Shown here piece after piece: positions 51,549 to 62,600 of a stretch of 64,000 bases of DNA (its first letter is position 1; every line of letters starts with the position of its first letter). Origin of the DNA: JARYLZ01 sp964388275 (GTDB taxonomy: Bacteria; Bacteroidota; Ignavibacteria; SZUA-365). Where the stretch lies: contig CAYLZD010000007.1 in assembly GCA_964388275.1 (NCBI GenBank), positions 62,001 to 126,000 of the forward strand, written 5' to 3'. The translations under genes and the position numbers were made by a program. The notes beneath the pieces are model-generated. The model worked only from the letters and a program-made list of their open reading frames with translations. It was not told where the DNA came from and made no database searches.

Positions 51549-54500
51549 ATGGCAAGAATACTCCCGACTGTTTTAATTGCCGCTCTTTTAGGCGCGGCTT
51601 CGGCGCAAGCTCATAACGAAACACAGGGCGCCGTTCCGCTGCCGGACGAGCGTTTTATTCCGGGCAGAACGCATTACGGCCAGGGCATGGCGATGGCGAA
51701 GTCGAATGCCGCGTTTGTCCGCTTCGCCGATGCGCATCCGGCCTGGCAATTCAGTCCGGATCCGTTCACCGGGGCGATACATCGGGCATGGGGCGACGGA
51801 ATCCGCATCACCGGCTTCCCCTCGATCAACCTTCTCAACGCGCCTGCAGCCGGACGCCGATTCATAGCTGATTACGCCGACGTGCTTCGCGCACGGCCTT
51901 CAGATCTCAGGATGCTGTACTCCGAAATTGCCGGCGGTAAAGTATACCAAAAACACATACAGACTTTCAAAGGTTTCGACGTGCTCCACTCGGAAGTGGA
52001 CCTCAGGATATCACTCGACGGGAAGGTTTTCATGTTCGGTTCGGATTTTCATCCGAACATAGACCTGGACGTCAACCCATCGCTCGGTGTGGAAGCGGCC
52101 CGCGCCTTTTCGAACGCCGGGCTCGCGGAGCCGGTTCCGAATGACAGGATATCGGAGGGGACGCTGCTCATACTTCCTTTGCGCTTCCCCTCCCGCACCG
52201 AATACCGGCTCGTCTATCGATTCCGCGCTGAGGCATCCGACGAGGTAGTCTGGGAAACTCATGTCGACGCGCACAGCGGCGCAGTGGTATGGCGCAGAAA
52301 CCTAGTCATGAACGCCCACAACAGTCCCGATTACCCGGTCAGGGCTTCCGCCAACGTTGTCAACGGGCGTGTAACTATCGACGTTTCGGTTGATTCATGG
52401 TTCGTCGGTTCGAGCACGCAACCCCTCGCTAACGCGTACATCAATATCGGCGGCCGGGAGCTGGTAACCGATTCCGATGGACGTTTCAGCGTTGATCTCG
52501 GGGCGGCCGCCACCGCGCCGGTTGTAACGCGATTGGCGGGGCCGTTCGCCATCGCCAGGCGCGCCGACTCGACGGCTTCAGTTCGCAACGCCCGGCAAAC
52601 CACTACCGCAATCGCCGGACAGGAACTGAACCTGCACTGGGACAACACGAATTCAGTCGCCTCGGAAAGAAACGTTTTTTTCCACATGAATGCCGTTCAC
52701 ACTTTCCTCAGGAGTATGGACGAATCGGACGTGCTTTCGGCGATGGATCGCCAATTGACCGGCGTCGTGAACATCAACAATTCCTGCAACGCGTTCTGGG
52801 ATCCTTCGAAACAGACTATCAATTTTTACAAGGAAAGCGGGGAATGCGGCAACACGGGCGAGATCGCCGATGTGATAATACACGAATTCGGTCACGGGGT
52901 GAACCAGTTCATGTATGTGAAACTGCGCGGCACTTCCATGCGCAACGGGGCGTTGAGCGAAGCCACGGCCGACATTCTCGCCAACATGCTTCGCGACGAT
53001 CCGCGAATTGGAATCGGCTTCAGGAAATCCGGACCGAACGAGGGCACGATACGCAATTCCAACAACAACAAGGTGTACCCGAAGGATCTCGTATACGAAA
53101 TACATGACGACGGCATGATCCTTACCGGCGCCGCCTGGGATATGCGCAAGGCCGTCGGGCTCGAGACCGCCAGACGACTGACTCATTTCGCGAAGTACGG
53201 CACCCCGGACGGTACCTCCGCCGGAGAAGCGTTCGCAGATTACTTCATCGAAATACTAGTCGCCGACGACGACGACGGAAATCTCGCCAACGGCACTCCC
53301 AATTCCTCGCTGATCATACCCGCATTCGTCAAACACGGCATCCCGGCATCCGGCATGTCCATCTACCACGACTACGTGAGGGATCAGAACAGCGTCACGG
53401 AGCCGTACGCGATCACCGGGGAAGCCATCGTCGCGCCTTCCATCAATCGCAATTACCTTTACATCCAGGAAGTGAAAGTCGTCTATACGACCGACGACTG
53501 GCAGACGGAGGCGTCGGCGCCGCTGAGCATCGATCAGTCGACCCGGGCCATTTCCGGCTTCATTCCGCCTCAGAAAGCGGGTTCCATCTTGCGCTATTAC
53601 CTGGAAGCAACCGACAATTTCGGCTCCACCTTCAGGGAACCTCTGGAGGCTCCGAACAAAGACTACCTGTTTCTCGTCGGTTTCGAATCGAAATACCTTC
53701 ACGACGCGGAAGCGCAGGACGGATGGTCAGTGCTGTCGGAATGCGCCACGGGCAAGTGGGTGCGGATTAAGCCCATCGGAACATACAACACGGACCTCGG
53801 CGCTCCCCCGGACGTGCCATGGGTGCAGCCGAACGAGGACCACACTGTCGGAATCGGGAAAGACAAGTGCTGGGTCACGGGCAATGCGCAGGCCGCGCTC
53901 GGACTCGGTGAACAGGATGTAGACGAGGGTTACACAAACCTCAAGACACGCGCGATCGACCTTTCGACGATGCAGGAGCCGGTGCTCCGTTATTATCGCT
54001 GGTACTCAAACGACGCCGGCGCCAATCCCGGCATAGCCGCCTGGCTGGTGCGAGTATCGAGCGACGGCGGCCAGACATGGAAAGAAATCGAAAACACACA
54101 TGCCGCCGACGCCGCGTGGCGGCCAAAAGTGTTTCGCATCCGGGACTTGGTCGAGCCGTCCGATAATTTCGTCGTCGAGTTCGTGGCCAGCGACAGTGTT
54201 ATGGACAAACAGAGCCTGGTAGAGGCGGCCGTCGACGATTTCGAGATCCTCGACATCAATCCGGCCCTTGTCGGGATCGCCGCGGCAACGCCGCACGAAT
54301 TCGCTCTCGGACAGAATTACCCGAACCCTTTCAACCCGACGACCACCATAACATTCACCCTGCCCGAAGCCGGACGCGCAAGACTCATGGTGTATTCACC
54401 GCTCGGCGTGCTGCTGGGCGACATCGTCCACGGCGAATTCAGTGCAGGCACGCACAGAGCGCAATTCGACGCCTCGGCGCTGCCTTCCGGCTCCTATACA

Positions 54501-54557
54501 TATGTTCTGGAAACACAGGCAGGCCGCATGTCGCGCTGCATGGTCGTCTTGAAATAA
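51549..54557 (+). CDS. Secreted fungalysin/M36-like metalloprotease with T9SS sorting domain
   Basis: 1002 residues. Signal peptide (MARILPTVLIAALLGAASAQA), a long propeptide/FTP-like region (about 60-250, ending HVDAHSGAVVWRR), then the catalytic domain with HEFGH at 445-449 (zinc His445, His449, catalytic Glu446) and the third ligand Glu471 in LSEATAD, the gluzincin arrangement. Two beta-sandwich-like segments follow (about 610-900). The tail begins LGQNYPNPFNPTTTITF and ends MSRCMVVLK, a typical type-A T9SS sorting signal. AAGAGG is five bases upstream of the ATG. Probably released or surface-anchored and active. Confidence 0.93.
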   Translation: MARILPTVLIAALLGAASAQAHNETQGAVPLPDERFIPGRTHYGQGMAMAKSNAAFVRFADAHPAWQFSPDPFTGAIHRAWGDGIRITGFPSINLLNAPAAGRRFIADYADVLRARPSDLRMLYSEIAGGKVYQKHIQTFKGFDVLHSEVDLRISLDGKVFMFGSDFHPNIDLDVNPSLGVEAARAFSNAGLAEPVPNDRISEGTLLILPLRFPSRTEYRLVYRFRAEASDEVVWETHVDAHSGAVVWRRNLVMNAHNSPDYPVRASANVVNGRVTIDVSVDSWFVGSSTQPLANAYINIGGRELVTDSDGRFSVDLGAAATAPVVTRLAGPFAIARRADSTASVRNARQTTTAIAGQELNLHWDNTNSVASERNVFFHMNAVHTFLRSMDESDVLSAMDRQLTGVVNINNSCNAFWDPSKQTINFYKESGECGNTGEIADVIIHEFGHGVNQFMYVKLRGTSMRNGALSEATADILANMLRDDPRIGIGFRKSGPNEGTIRNSNNNKVYPKDLVYEIHDDGMILTGAAWDMRKAVGLETARRLTHFAKYGTPDGTSAGEAFADYFIEILVADDDDGNLANGTPNSSLIIPAFVKHGIPASGMSIYHDYVRDQNSVTEPYAITGEAIVAPSINRNYLYIQEVKVVYTTDDWQTEASAPLSIDQSTRAISGFIPPQKAGSILRYYLEATDNFGSTFREPLEAPNKDYLFLVGFESKYLHDAEAQDGWSVLSECATGKWVRIKPIGTYNTDLGAPPDVPWVQPNEDHTVGIGKDKCWVTGNAQAALGLGEQDVDEGYTNLKTRAIDLSTMQEPVLRYYRWYSNDAGANPGIAAWLVRVSSDGGQTWKEIENTHAADAAWRPKVFRIRDLVEPSDNFVVEFVASDSVMDKQSLVEAAVDDFEILDINPALVGIAAATPHEFALGQNYPNPFNPTTTITFTLPEAGRARLMVYSPLGVLLGDIVHGEFSAGTHRAQFDASALPSGSYTYVLETQAGRMSRCMVVLK

Positions 54558-54578
54558 AACGCCTATTGTTTAGTTTGG

Positions 54579-54602
54579 GGCGGCCCGATAATCAGGGCCG
54601 CC
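54579..54602. terminator. GC-rich hairpin after the M36-like protease gene
   Basis: GGCGGCCC (54579-54586) pairs perfectly with GGGCCGCC (54595-54602), 8-base loop. There is no T-run afterwards, so it may only protect the 3' end. Confidence 0.4.
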
Positions 54603-54617
54603 TCACTCGTGAATACA

Positions 54618-55649
54618 ATGCAGAAAATCCGGCTTTCGCAGACGGTGGCAGCAACCTCGGTGTTCGCCCTGAACTCGTGTCTAATCCTTGCGGTCTTCAT
54701 CGGTCCGTCCTGTTCGAAAGAAGCGCCCGACACCGGGAATCCCGCGCCCCGCATGCAATTCGCGGCTCCCGGCTCCGTCCCGGATTTCTCGGGAGACAGG
54801 GCGTTCGAGTTGATCGTAAAACAGGTTTCGTTCGGACCGCGCAATCCCAACAGCCGGGGCCACGATTCCTGCCTGGACTTTCTCCGGTCTTTTTTACTTC
54901 CCCTGGCCGATACCGTGTCGGTGCAAAACTTCGAATTTCCCGGCTACGACGGCGAGACGCTGCGACTTGCGAATGTCGTCGCCTCCTTCAAACCGGAGGC
55001 CGCGGCACGTATCGTCCTCTGCGCGCATTGGGACACGCGACCAAGAGCCGACAGGGAGGAGGATCCGGCCAAGGCCATGCTCCCGATTCCCGGCGCAAAT
55101 GACGGCGCAAGCGGCACGGCCGTCTTGCTTCACCTGGCCGAAATCTTCGCCGATGCCAAACCCGATATAGGCGTGGATCTGGTATTCTTCGACGCGGAGG
55201 ATTATGGAAAGGAAGGAGAGGAAGCGATGTATTGCATCGGAAGCAAGTACTTCGCCGCGAATCTGGCGCCTTCCTACAAGCCCTTCTTCGGCGTCCTGCT
55301 CGACCTTGTCGGCGATCACGAAGCCGTCTTTCCGCAGGAGGAAAATTCGGTCAGGTTCGCCGGAGACATAGTCAAGCTCATCTGGTCGTCGGCGGCGACT
55401 CTGGGGATTCCGAACTTCAAAGTGAAGGCGCACGGCGCAATACTCGACGATCACATGCCGCTGAACACGACGGCGGGAATCAAAACAGCCAACATCATCG
55501 ACGCAGAACTCATCGGACATAAGTCTCTGAATTCGCGAAGGCAATACTGGCATACGCATGGCGACACGCCGGCGAATTGCTCCCCTTCCACGCTCGGCAG
55601 GGTCGGTAAAGTCCTGCTCCATGTGGTGTACGGCGTCAAGGCCGTCTGA
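54618..55649 (+). CDS. M28-family lipoprotein (glutaminyl-peptide cyclotransferase-like)
   Basis: About 343 residues. The N-terminal hydrophobic stretch ends FIGPSC followed by Ser, a lipobox-like site. Metal motifs: CAHWDTRP, the bridging Asp in GANDGASGT, DAEDYG in place of the usual EE pair, and HTHGDT. The layout HWDTRP ... ANDGASG ... DAEDYG is that of bacterial glutaminyl cyclases, which form N-terminal pyroglutamate. Aminopeptidase activity cannot be excluded. ATG 54618 is preferred over the GTG at 54609. The stop overlaps prmA by one base. Confidence 0.85.
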   Translation: MQKIRLSQTVAATSVFALNSCLILAVFIGPSCSKEAPDTGNPAPRMQFAAPGSVPDFSGDRAFELIVKQVSFGPRNPNSRGHDSCLDFLRSFLLPLADTVSVQNFEFPGYDGETLRLANVVASFKPEAAARIVLCAHWDTRPRADREEDPAKAMLPIPGANDGASGTAVLLHLAEIFADAKPDIGVDLVFFDAEDYGKEGEEAMYCIGSKYFAANLAPSYKPFFGVLLDLVGDHEAVFPQEENSVRFAGDIVKLIWSSAATLGIPNFKVKAHGAILDDHMPLNTTAGIKTANIIDAELIGHKSLNSRRQYWHTHGDTPANCSPSTLGRVGKVLLHVVYGVKAV

Positions 55650-56500
55650 TGAGCGCTTCCTTCGTCGATCTGCAATTCGAATACTCCGAGCAATCAGAGA
55701 AGTTGCAGGCGCTCCTGCTGATGCACGATCCGCTCGGTTTTTTTGAGGATGACGACTGCTGGCATTGTTATTTCAACAGGCAGCATTGGATCGACCGTGT
55801 CGCGCAAATCCTGCTTACTGAGATCCGGGCCGCTTTCCCGGATACGGTTTTCGCGCTTAAAGACCTGGAGAAGCGGAATTGGAACAAGGACTGGGAAGAT
55901 AGCATAACGCCTGTCCGCGCTTCTGAACGATTCATCATCGCGCCGTCGTGGAACGCGCAACCGGAGGAAGACGGCGCAATCGTGCTGATAATCGATCCTA
56001 AGATGTCGTTCGGCACCGGCTACCACGCGACAACACGTCTGATGTTGCGCCTGCTGGAGCGCCGCCTGCGCCCGGGCGACCGGGTGCTGGACGTGGGCGC
56101 CGGCACGGGCGTGCTTTCCATAGCGGCCGCACTGCTGGGCGCCGGACGGGCCGTGGGCGTGGATACCGATGAATGGGCTTATGAAAACGCCCTCGAGAAC
56201 CTAGAGCGCAACAGAGTCGCGGAAAAAGTGGAAATGCATCTCGGATCCATCGAACACGCCGCCGGAGTCTTCGATTTGGTGCTCGCAAACATCACACTTG
56301 CGGACAACATTCGATTTCTGCCCGAGTTCCGGAAATTCATCGCTCCCGGAAGCCGGCTCGCTCTCTCGGGTTTTTATACGTCGGACCTTGATGCGTTCCG
56401 TTCCGCCGCTTCCGACTCAGGATTCCGAATTGTCGAGGAAATTTCCGAAGAAGAATGGTCGGCAGTGTTGCTCGAACCAGAGACCATATCGCTCCCGTGA
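55649..56500 (+). CDS. prmA: Ribosomal protein L11 methyltransferase
   Basis: 283 residues: an N-terminal substrate-recognition domain (1-115), the linker IIDPKMSFGTGYHATTRL (family signature, with Lys where Gly is usual), and a class-I SAM domain with motif I LDVGAGTGVLSIAA and motif IV LVLANITL. Methylates ribosomal protein L11. Translationally coupled (TGATG) to the upstream M28 lipoprotein gene. Confidence 0.92.
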   Translation: MSASFVDLQFEYSEQSEKLQALLLMHDPLGFFEDDDCWHCYFNRQHWIDRVAQILLTEIRAAFPDTVFALKDLEKRNWNKDWEDSITPVRASERFIIAPSWNAQPEEDGAIVLIIDPKMSFGTGYHATTRLMLRLLERRLRPGDRVLDVGAGTGVLSIAAALLGAGRAVGVDTDEWAYENALENLERNRVAEKVEMHLGSIEHAAGVFDLVLANITLADNIRFLPEFRKFIAPGSRLALSGFYTSDLDAFRSAASDSGFRIVEEISEEEWSAVLLEPETISLP

Positions 56501-56523
56501 CGGATCAATAATCTGAATCCCGA

Positions 56524-57428
<905 letters not shown>

Positions 57429-57450
<22 letters not shown>

Positions 57451-58622
57451 AGCAGCAGCCTGACAGCTTTCACCAAAGCCTGCGCGGCTAGCAGAGACTC
57501 GTCGCGCTGCGTGTCTGCGCCGAATGAAATCCTCACGGTCGCGGCGGCCGTCATCTCGTCGTGACCGATTGCTTTCATCACATGGGACGGCGTCCCGGCG
57601 CCGGAAGTGCAGGCGCTGCCGCTCGAGATCTCGAATCCTTCGAGATCCATATTGACTGCAAGCAATTCCCCGTCGATTGGAAATGCGGAAGAAGGAAAAG
57701 AAATGCTGACAATTTGCGCGAGTTGTTGATGAATCCCGCCGTTTACGACGGCCGAAGGCAGCTCGGACAGGAGCAGGTCGAGAAACCCTCCGCGCAATTC
57801 TCTCCAATGTTCGGCGCGCGAAGCCATCTCCGAGATCGATATCTCCAGCGCCGCCGCAAAGCCGACGGCGAGCGCGGCATTTTCCGTGCCGCCTCTCCTG
57901 CCGCGTTCTTGTGAGCCGCCGAGCATAAGGGGATCCGCGCGCAGGCCCGAGCGGATGTACAGGGCGCCAATCCCTTTCGGTCCGTTTGTTTTGTGAGCCG
58001 AGATTGAAACCAGATCGAAGGGTGCGGCATGGAGATCCAGCGGCAATTTCCCCACTGCCTGCACGGCGTCGGTATGAAAGATCGCGCCTCGTTCGCTAGC
58101 TGTCCCTGCGGTTTCGGCAACCGGATTTACAGCGCCGGTTTCGTTGTTCACATGCATCAGCGAGACGAAGCCCACATCATCGGCGCAAAGCTCGAGGAAT
58201 GCCTCAGGTAATATCGACCCGTCCCGGCGCAAGGGCAGATATGCGACATCGAAATCCTCGAGCACTAGTTTCTCGATGGGATGCAGCACCGCATGATGCT
58301 CGGCCGCGGAAGTCAGCGCCTTCCGGCGTCCCCTGCGTCCGCTCTCCCGCGCGGCGATATGGAGAGCCAGATTGTCGGCTTCAGTGCCGCCGCTCGTGAA
58401 AACGATCTCCGACGCCCGTGCCCCCAAGAGTCCGGCTATACGCTCGCGAGCCTGCTCCAGTACCACGCGGGCTCTTCTGCCGCGGGTGTGCAAAGAGGAC
58501 GGATTTCCGTATTCATCCCGCAAGCAGGGCAGCATCGCGTCCAGAACCGCCGGATGCAGCGGAGTCGTGGAAGCATTATCGAGGTATACTCGCCGCACGG
58601 ACGGGTGTGACTTCTCACTCAT
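57429..58622 (-). CDS. Cysteine desulfurase (NifS/IscS family)
   Basis: 397 residues, PLP enzyme supplying sulfur for Fe-S clusters and tRNA thiolation. VYLDNASTTPLHP at the N-terminus, PLP Lys211 in SISAHKTNGPKGIGA, GGSQERGRRGGTEN, and the active-site loop SSGSACTSG with Cys338. The loop length fits the NifS/IscS class. GGGAG precedes ATG 58622, which lies eight bases inside the end of birA. No scaffold protein gene is nearby. Confidence 0.93.
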
Positions 58623-59394
58623 CACGGAACTCCCGGTTTTCATGGGTGGAGCGCAAGGAGACTTCACCCGCGTATACTGTTCTCGTGTTTCCGGCAGCGT
58701 CCTGTACGAGTAGACCTCCGTCCGGAGCGATGCCGCGGGCGATCGCATCGACCGAGGCGCCGCCTTCCGTCACCCGCACAATTCCGCCCAACATGGGAGC
58801 ACGTTTAATCCAGGCATCTATCACGCCTGCAGGACCCTCCGAGGACCACTTTGCGTACCATCTCTCGAGCGCGGAGGATATTCCGGTCAACAGCTCATCC
58901 CGGGACCATTCGCGCCGAGTGAGAGCCGCCAGCGATACGGGTTTGACCGCGAAACCGCCTTCAAAATCCATTTGGTTCACGTTGACTCCGACACCAACTA
59001 TCACTACAGGCTTGGCCGAGACTGCGCTCTCGAGCAGCACACCGGCGAGTTTTTCAGAGCCCGCCATCACGTCATTCGGCCATTTCACCTGCGCCTCGAC
59101 GCCGCAGAGCTCCTCCACGGCTTCACATATTACGACCGATGCCAGAAGTGACAAGGACGGCCAATCATCGAGTCCGCGACGCGGGTACAGGACCCAGGAA
59201 GCGAGAAGATTCCGGCCTGCCGGTGAGATCCATGATCGATCGAATCTTCCTCTCCCGGCCGTCTGATGATCGGCGGTCACGACCGATCCTTCCGGAGCGC
59301 CCTCCGCGGCGAAAATCCTCGCGCGCACATTAGTGGAGTCGGTTTCGAAAAAATGTCGCCTGGGCAATCCGAACATGTCAGGTTTAACCTCCAT
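58615..59394 (-). CDS. birA: Biotin--[acetyl-CoA-carboxylase] ligase, catalytic domain only
   Basis: 259 residues: the ligase without the N-terminal DNA-binding domain, so not a repressor. Motifs: STNVRARIF near residue 20, the biotinyl-AMP loop GRGRFDRSW, KWPNDVM with the catalytic Lys, KLAGVLLE and a C-terminal SH3-like part. It biotinylates carboxylases such as the partner expected for the acyl-CoA carboxylase beta subunit at 48502. Start could be 59394 or the ATG at 59376, before which GGAGG lies 11 bases upstream. Its end overlaps the cysteine desulfurase start by eight bases. Confidence 0.9.
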   Translation of the reverse strand: MEVKPDMFGLPRRHFFETDSTNVRARIFAAEGAPEGSVVTADHQTAGRGRFDRSWISPAGRNLLASWVLYPRRGLDDWPSLSLLASVVICEAVEELCGVEAQVKWPNDVMAGSEKLAGVLLESAVSAKPVVIVGVGVNVNQMDFEGGFAVKPVSLAALTRREWSRDELLTGISSALERWYAKWSSEGPAGVIDAWIKRAPMLGGIVRVTEGGASVDAIARGIAPDGGLLVQDAAGNTRTVYAGEVSLRSTHENREFRDE

Positions 59395-59520
59395 AAAACG
59401 TCATATAATCGTGCGAAAGAAGGAATGCGGACATACGCGAACCTGCGCAAGATAGGAATATGAAAAGCGCGGGAACAGTCCGGCGCGGGTGAACGTTGTG
59501 TATGCTGAAATTCCTTGTTT

Positions 59521-59547
59521 TTTCAAGCAGTAACGAGTAGCTTGAAA
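59521..59547 (+). other. Hairpin in the leader of the large T9SS cargo gene
   Basis: TTTCAAGC (59521-59528) and GCTTGAAA (59540-59547) form a perfect 8-bp stem with an 11-base loop. A competing short pairing, CTTG at 59514-59517 with CAAG at 59524-59527, is possible. It lies in a 284-base gene-free stretch (59395-59679) where nothing else is recognised; a second 6-bp repeat CTCGAC/GTCGAG lies near 59563-59586. Role unproven. Confidence 0.4.
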
Positions 59548-59679
59548 GCGCCCATGAAGGCTCGACAATCAGGAAACAGTCGAGTTGCATCGGTGAGACC
59601 GGAGTAATGCATCGTATTAAGCGCTCCGACGATATAACGACCGCCATTTTCCGAACCTGACACAAAAGCAGAGGTTTTC

Positions 59680-62600
59680 ATGACCAAAGTTACATCATTT
59701 TTCCTGGGGGTTGCGCTCTTCTTGGCGGGTGATCTATCCTTCGCCCAGTTCGGTGTAGTGATATATTCAGGCCAAGGTTCCGCGGATCTTTACATGGGCA
59801 AGCTGACGGATCCGAACTTCACGAAGGTGGAGTTCTGGCGCGGCGCAAAGAAACTCGGCGAAATCGTGCAAGGAGGTCCCAACGGCGGCATCGTCACCGA
59901 TTACGGGCTCCAGAAAGGCAACACCTACCAGTACGAGTTCCGTGCGTTTCGAACTGCGGGAGGCACCATGCAGTCGTCCGTCTCCGGAGGTTTCGTATGG
60001 GGAGGCGACATCAGAGGACTTCTGACCCGCAAGGATTCAGTGTCGATAAAGACCGACCTGGTCGACAGCGTCTTCATCTATCCCGGAGGTCCGGTCAATC
60101 CCGAAGTCAGTGTGCCGGGCGGCGAGTTGCATTTCGCTAACGGGTGCCAGCTGTCATACAGCGTCGCGATGTCGGGCAAGGTATCCGGCATTGTCGTCCT
60201 GAACACGGAGGACCCGCAGTTCCCTCCCGGAAAGGTTTCTTCCTCCGGCGGACAGCTCAAGGATCTGAACATCCTGTGTTACGGACAGGCGAATCCGATT
60301 AACGGCCTTACAATGATCGGCGGGAATCTCGTCATCTACAACCAGTATGAATGCAACATGTCCGGCTGCACGCTGGATTGGCTTACGGATCAGGGCCGCT
60401 TCGATTTTGCCATGGTCGATTCGAAGCATTTCACCATAAAGGCATCCACCACCCTTGTGAAGAACACCAGCCAGCTTCTCGGCTGCGCCACGGCCGACAA
60501 GATGACGGTCGACTACGACGCCACCATGTCCGCGTCCTTCGTCTCCAACTCCGAATTCCGCAACAACGGCCAGTTGCTGTTGCGGCCGTTCAACGAGCCC
60601 ACCGCGTGCCGCACATCGCGCTTCCGGGGCGGAACGAGCAACTCCAGCATCACCATCGGCAATAAATCGGTCGTGGAATACAACGTGATGGAACCGGCGA
60701 CGACGCTCACCTTGTCCTCCGTGGGCGGAGGCTTCGATTCGGCCGACGTCGCGGACGTGCACATCAATTTCAACGAGTTCCAGCGCGACGGAAACATGTC
60801 GACGATAATCTCAACGATCAGAGTCGACACCATCGACGTGACGCGCAATTACTGGGGGCAGTGCAACGGGCCTCTCTACGGGGAACGCGGAGGACGCGCC
60901 GCGCACTTCGATCCTTTTCTCCGCGTCAAGTATCCCGAAACATCTTACTGGTTCGATGTCGGCCCAGACAAGAAATCCATTATCGCTGACGGAGAGGACG
61001 TCGTCACATTTACCGGCCATTTCTGGAATGTGCTCGATGAGACCGATTCCGCCGGCGCCACAGTCGACTACCTGGTTCGCTGTCTCGGCCAGGAGGTTTC
61101 TTCAGGCGTGCTGACCATGGACGCAAACGGCATGTGCACGCTGCCGATCCAGCTGGGAGTCGAATTCCGGACCGCCATAACACTCGAAGTGTACTTCAAA
61201 AGCATACAGTGCATCGACCAGACCTTCCTTATCGCGGTCGGCCAGCCCGCCGGATCCGATCTGACCGTCGAGGAAGCCGATGTCATACAGACAATACTCG
61301 GAGAGTCGCATCTCATAGCCGGCAAGCCTTTCCTCGTCAGGGCCACTATCACGGCCGAGGAACCGGTGACGGCGAAATTCCCCGTGCATGTCAAGGTTAA
61401 CGGAAGCGTTTACGATACGTTCTATGTGTTCGACAAGAAGAATCTGGGCGTGCAATACGAACTCATGAATCCGATGACTTCGATTTCGCTGCCGCGCGCC
61501 GAAGCGCCGCAGTTGTACTTCCCGATCGACGGCACCGGACTTGCGCCGGGAGATATGACCGTCGAAATCATCGTGGATCCCCCGGACGCGCAGAATCCGA
61601 AGGGCGTTATCGTCGAACCGATAGAAACCAACAACACCTTTAACGTGCCTATCACCCTCAAGACATCTGCATGGGGCAACGAGGGAGGCGACGACTTCAA
61701 AGTCTTCGTTCAACCGTTCGAGACATTCCCGCAGAACCGCATCCAGTTCCTGACCCGCACGGCCGACACGACGCGCAATTTCATGGGAATGGCATGGCCG
61801 ATGACCGCCGAGCAGGTGAGTTTCACCACGGCGCCCTCCGTCGCGAACTATTCCTGGATCCACCCGGATACACTTCTCAAGGAGACCTGGCAGTATTATC
61901 TGATGAAATCCTACAAGCAGATGCGCATCGCGTATCCGGAATACGACCGTTACATATTCGCCGTCAATCCGGACTGGTTCGGCGAAAGACTGCATCCCGA
62001 ATTTTTCAAGCATAACCTGTCGCAGACTCTGAGTTGGTCGGGGATCTACGATCTCATGCTTGTCAGCGGTCAAAGCTACAAATACCTGGCGCACACCCTG
62101 GGTCATTCATTCGGATTGCGCAGGCACGACCTGGGCATCGAGCATGAGGACATGCAGGAAGAATACTACAACTATTTCGTCGGCAAGGAAATTTACGATG
62201 CTGTGGATCCATTCGGCCGCCGCGTCATACACGACGGTCTGAACAATGTGGTGGGTTACAGGCAGAAAGCGCTCTGTTACATGGGGAATTCGCGGATACC
62301 CAGCGAATCCTATCGCTTCACCATGTGGACCTGCAATGTAGACTACAAGAAACTCCAGACGGAATTCTCCAAGCTGCGCGCGGAAAATGGAGGGCTCAGG
62401 AAAACGGCGGTCGCAAAAGCGCTCCTTATCGAGGGCAATGTCGACAGCACAACGCACTCTTTCACTTTCGGACCCTGGGTAACGCTGAACAACGCTACCC
62501 CATCCAACATGGTCGATCCTCAGTACGCGACTCACATATTCCGCACGCTCGACGGCAGCGGTACGGAGCTGCACCGCTATTACTACAGGCCCACATTCAG

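Noticed and set aside
54579..54602. Classic intrinsic terminator after the M36-like protease
   Set aside because: The stem is perfect but no T-run follows; kept only as a low-confidence hairpin.
61102..62106. Open frame opposite the large T9SS cargo gene
   Set aside because: Antisense reading of Thr/Val-rich beta sequence; no start signal.
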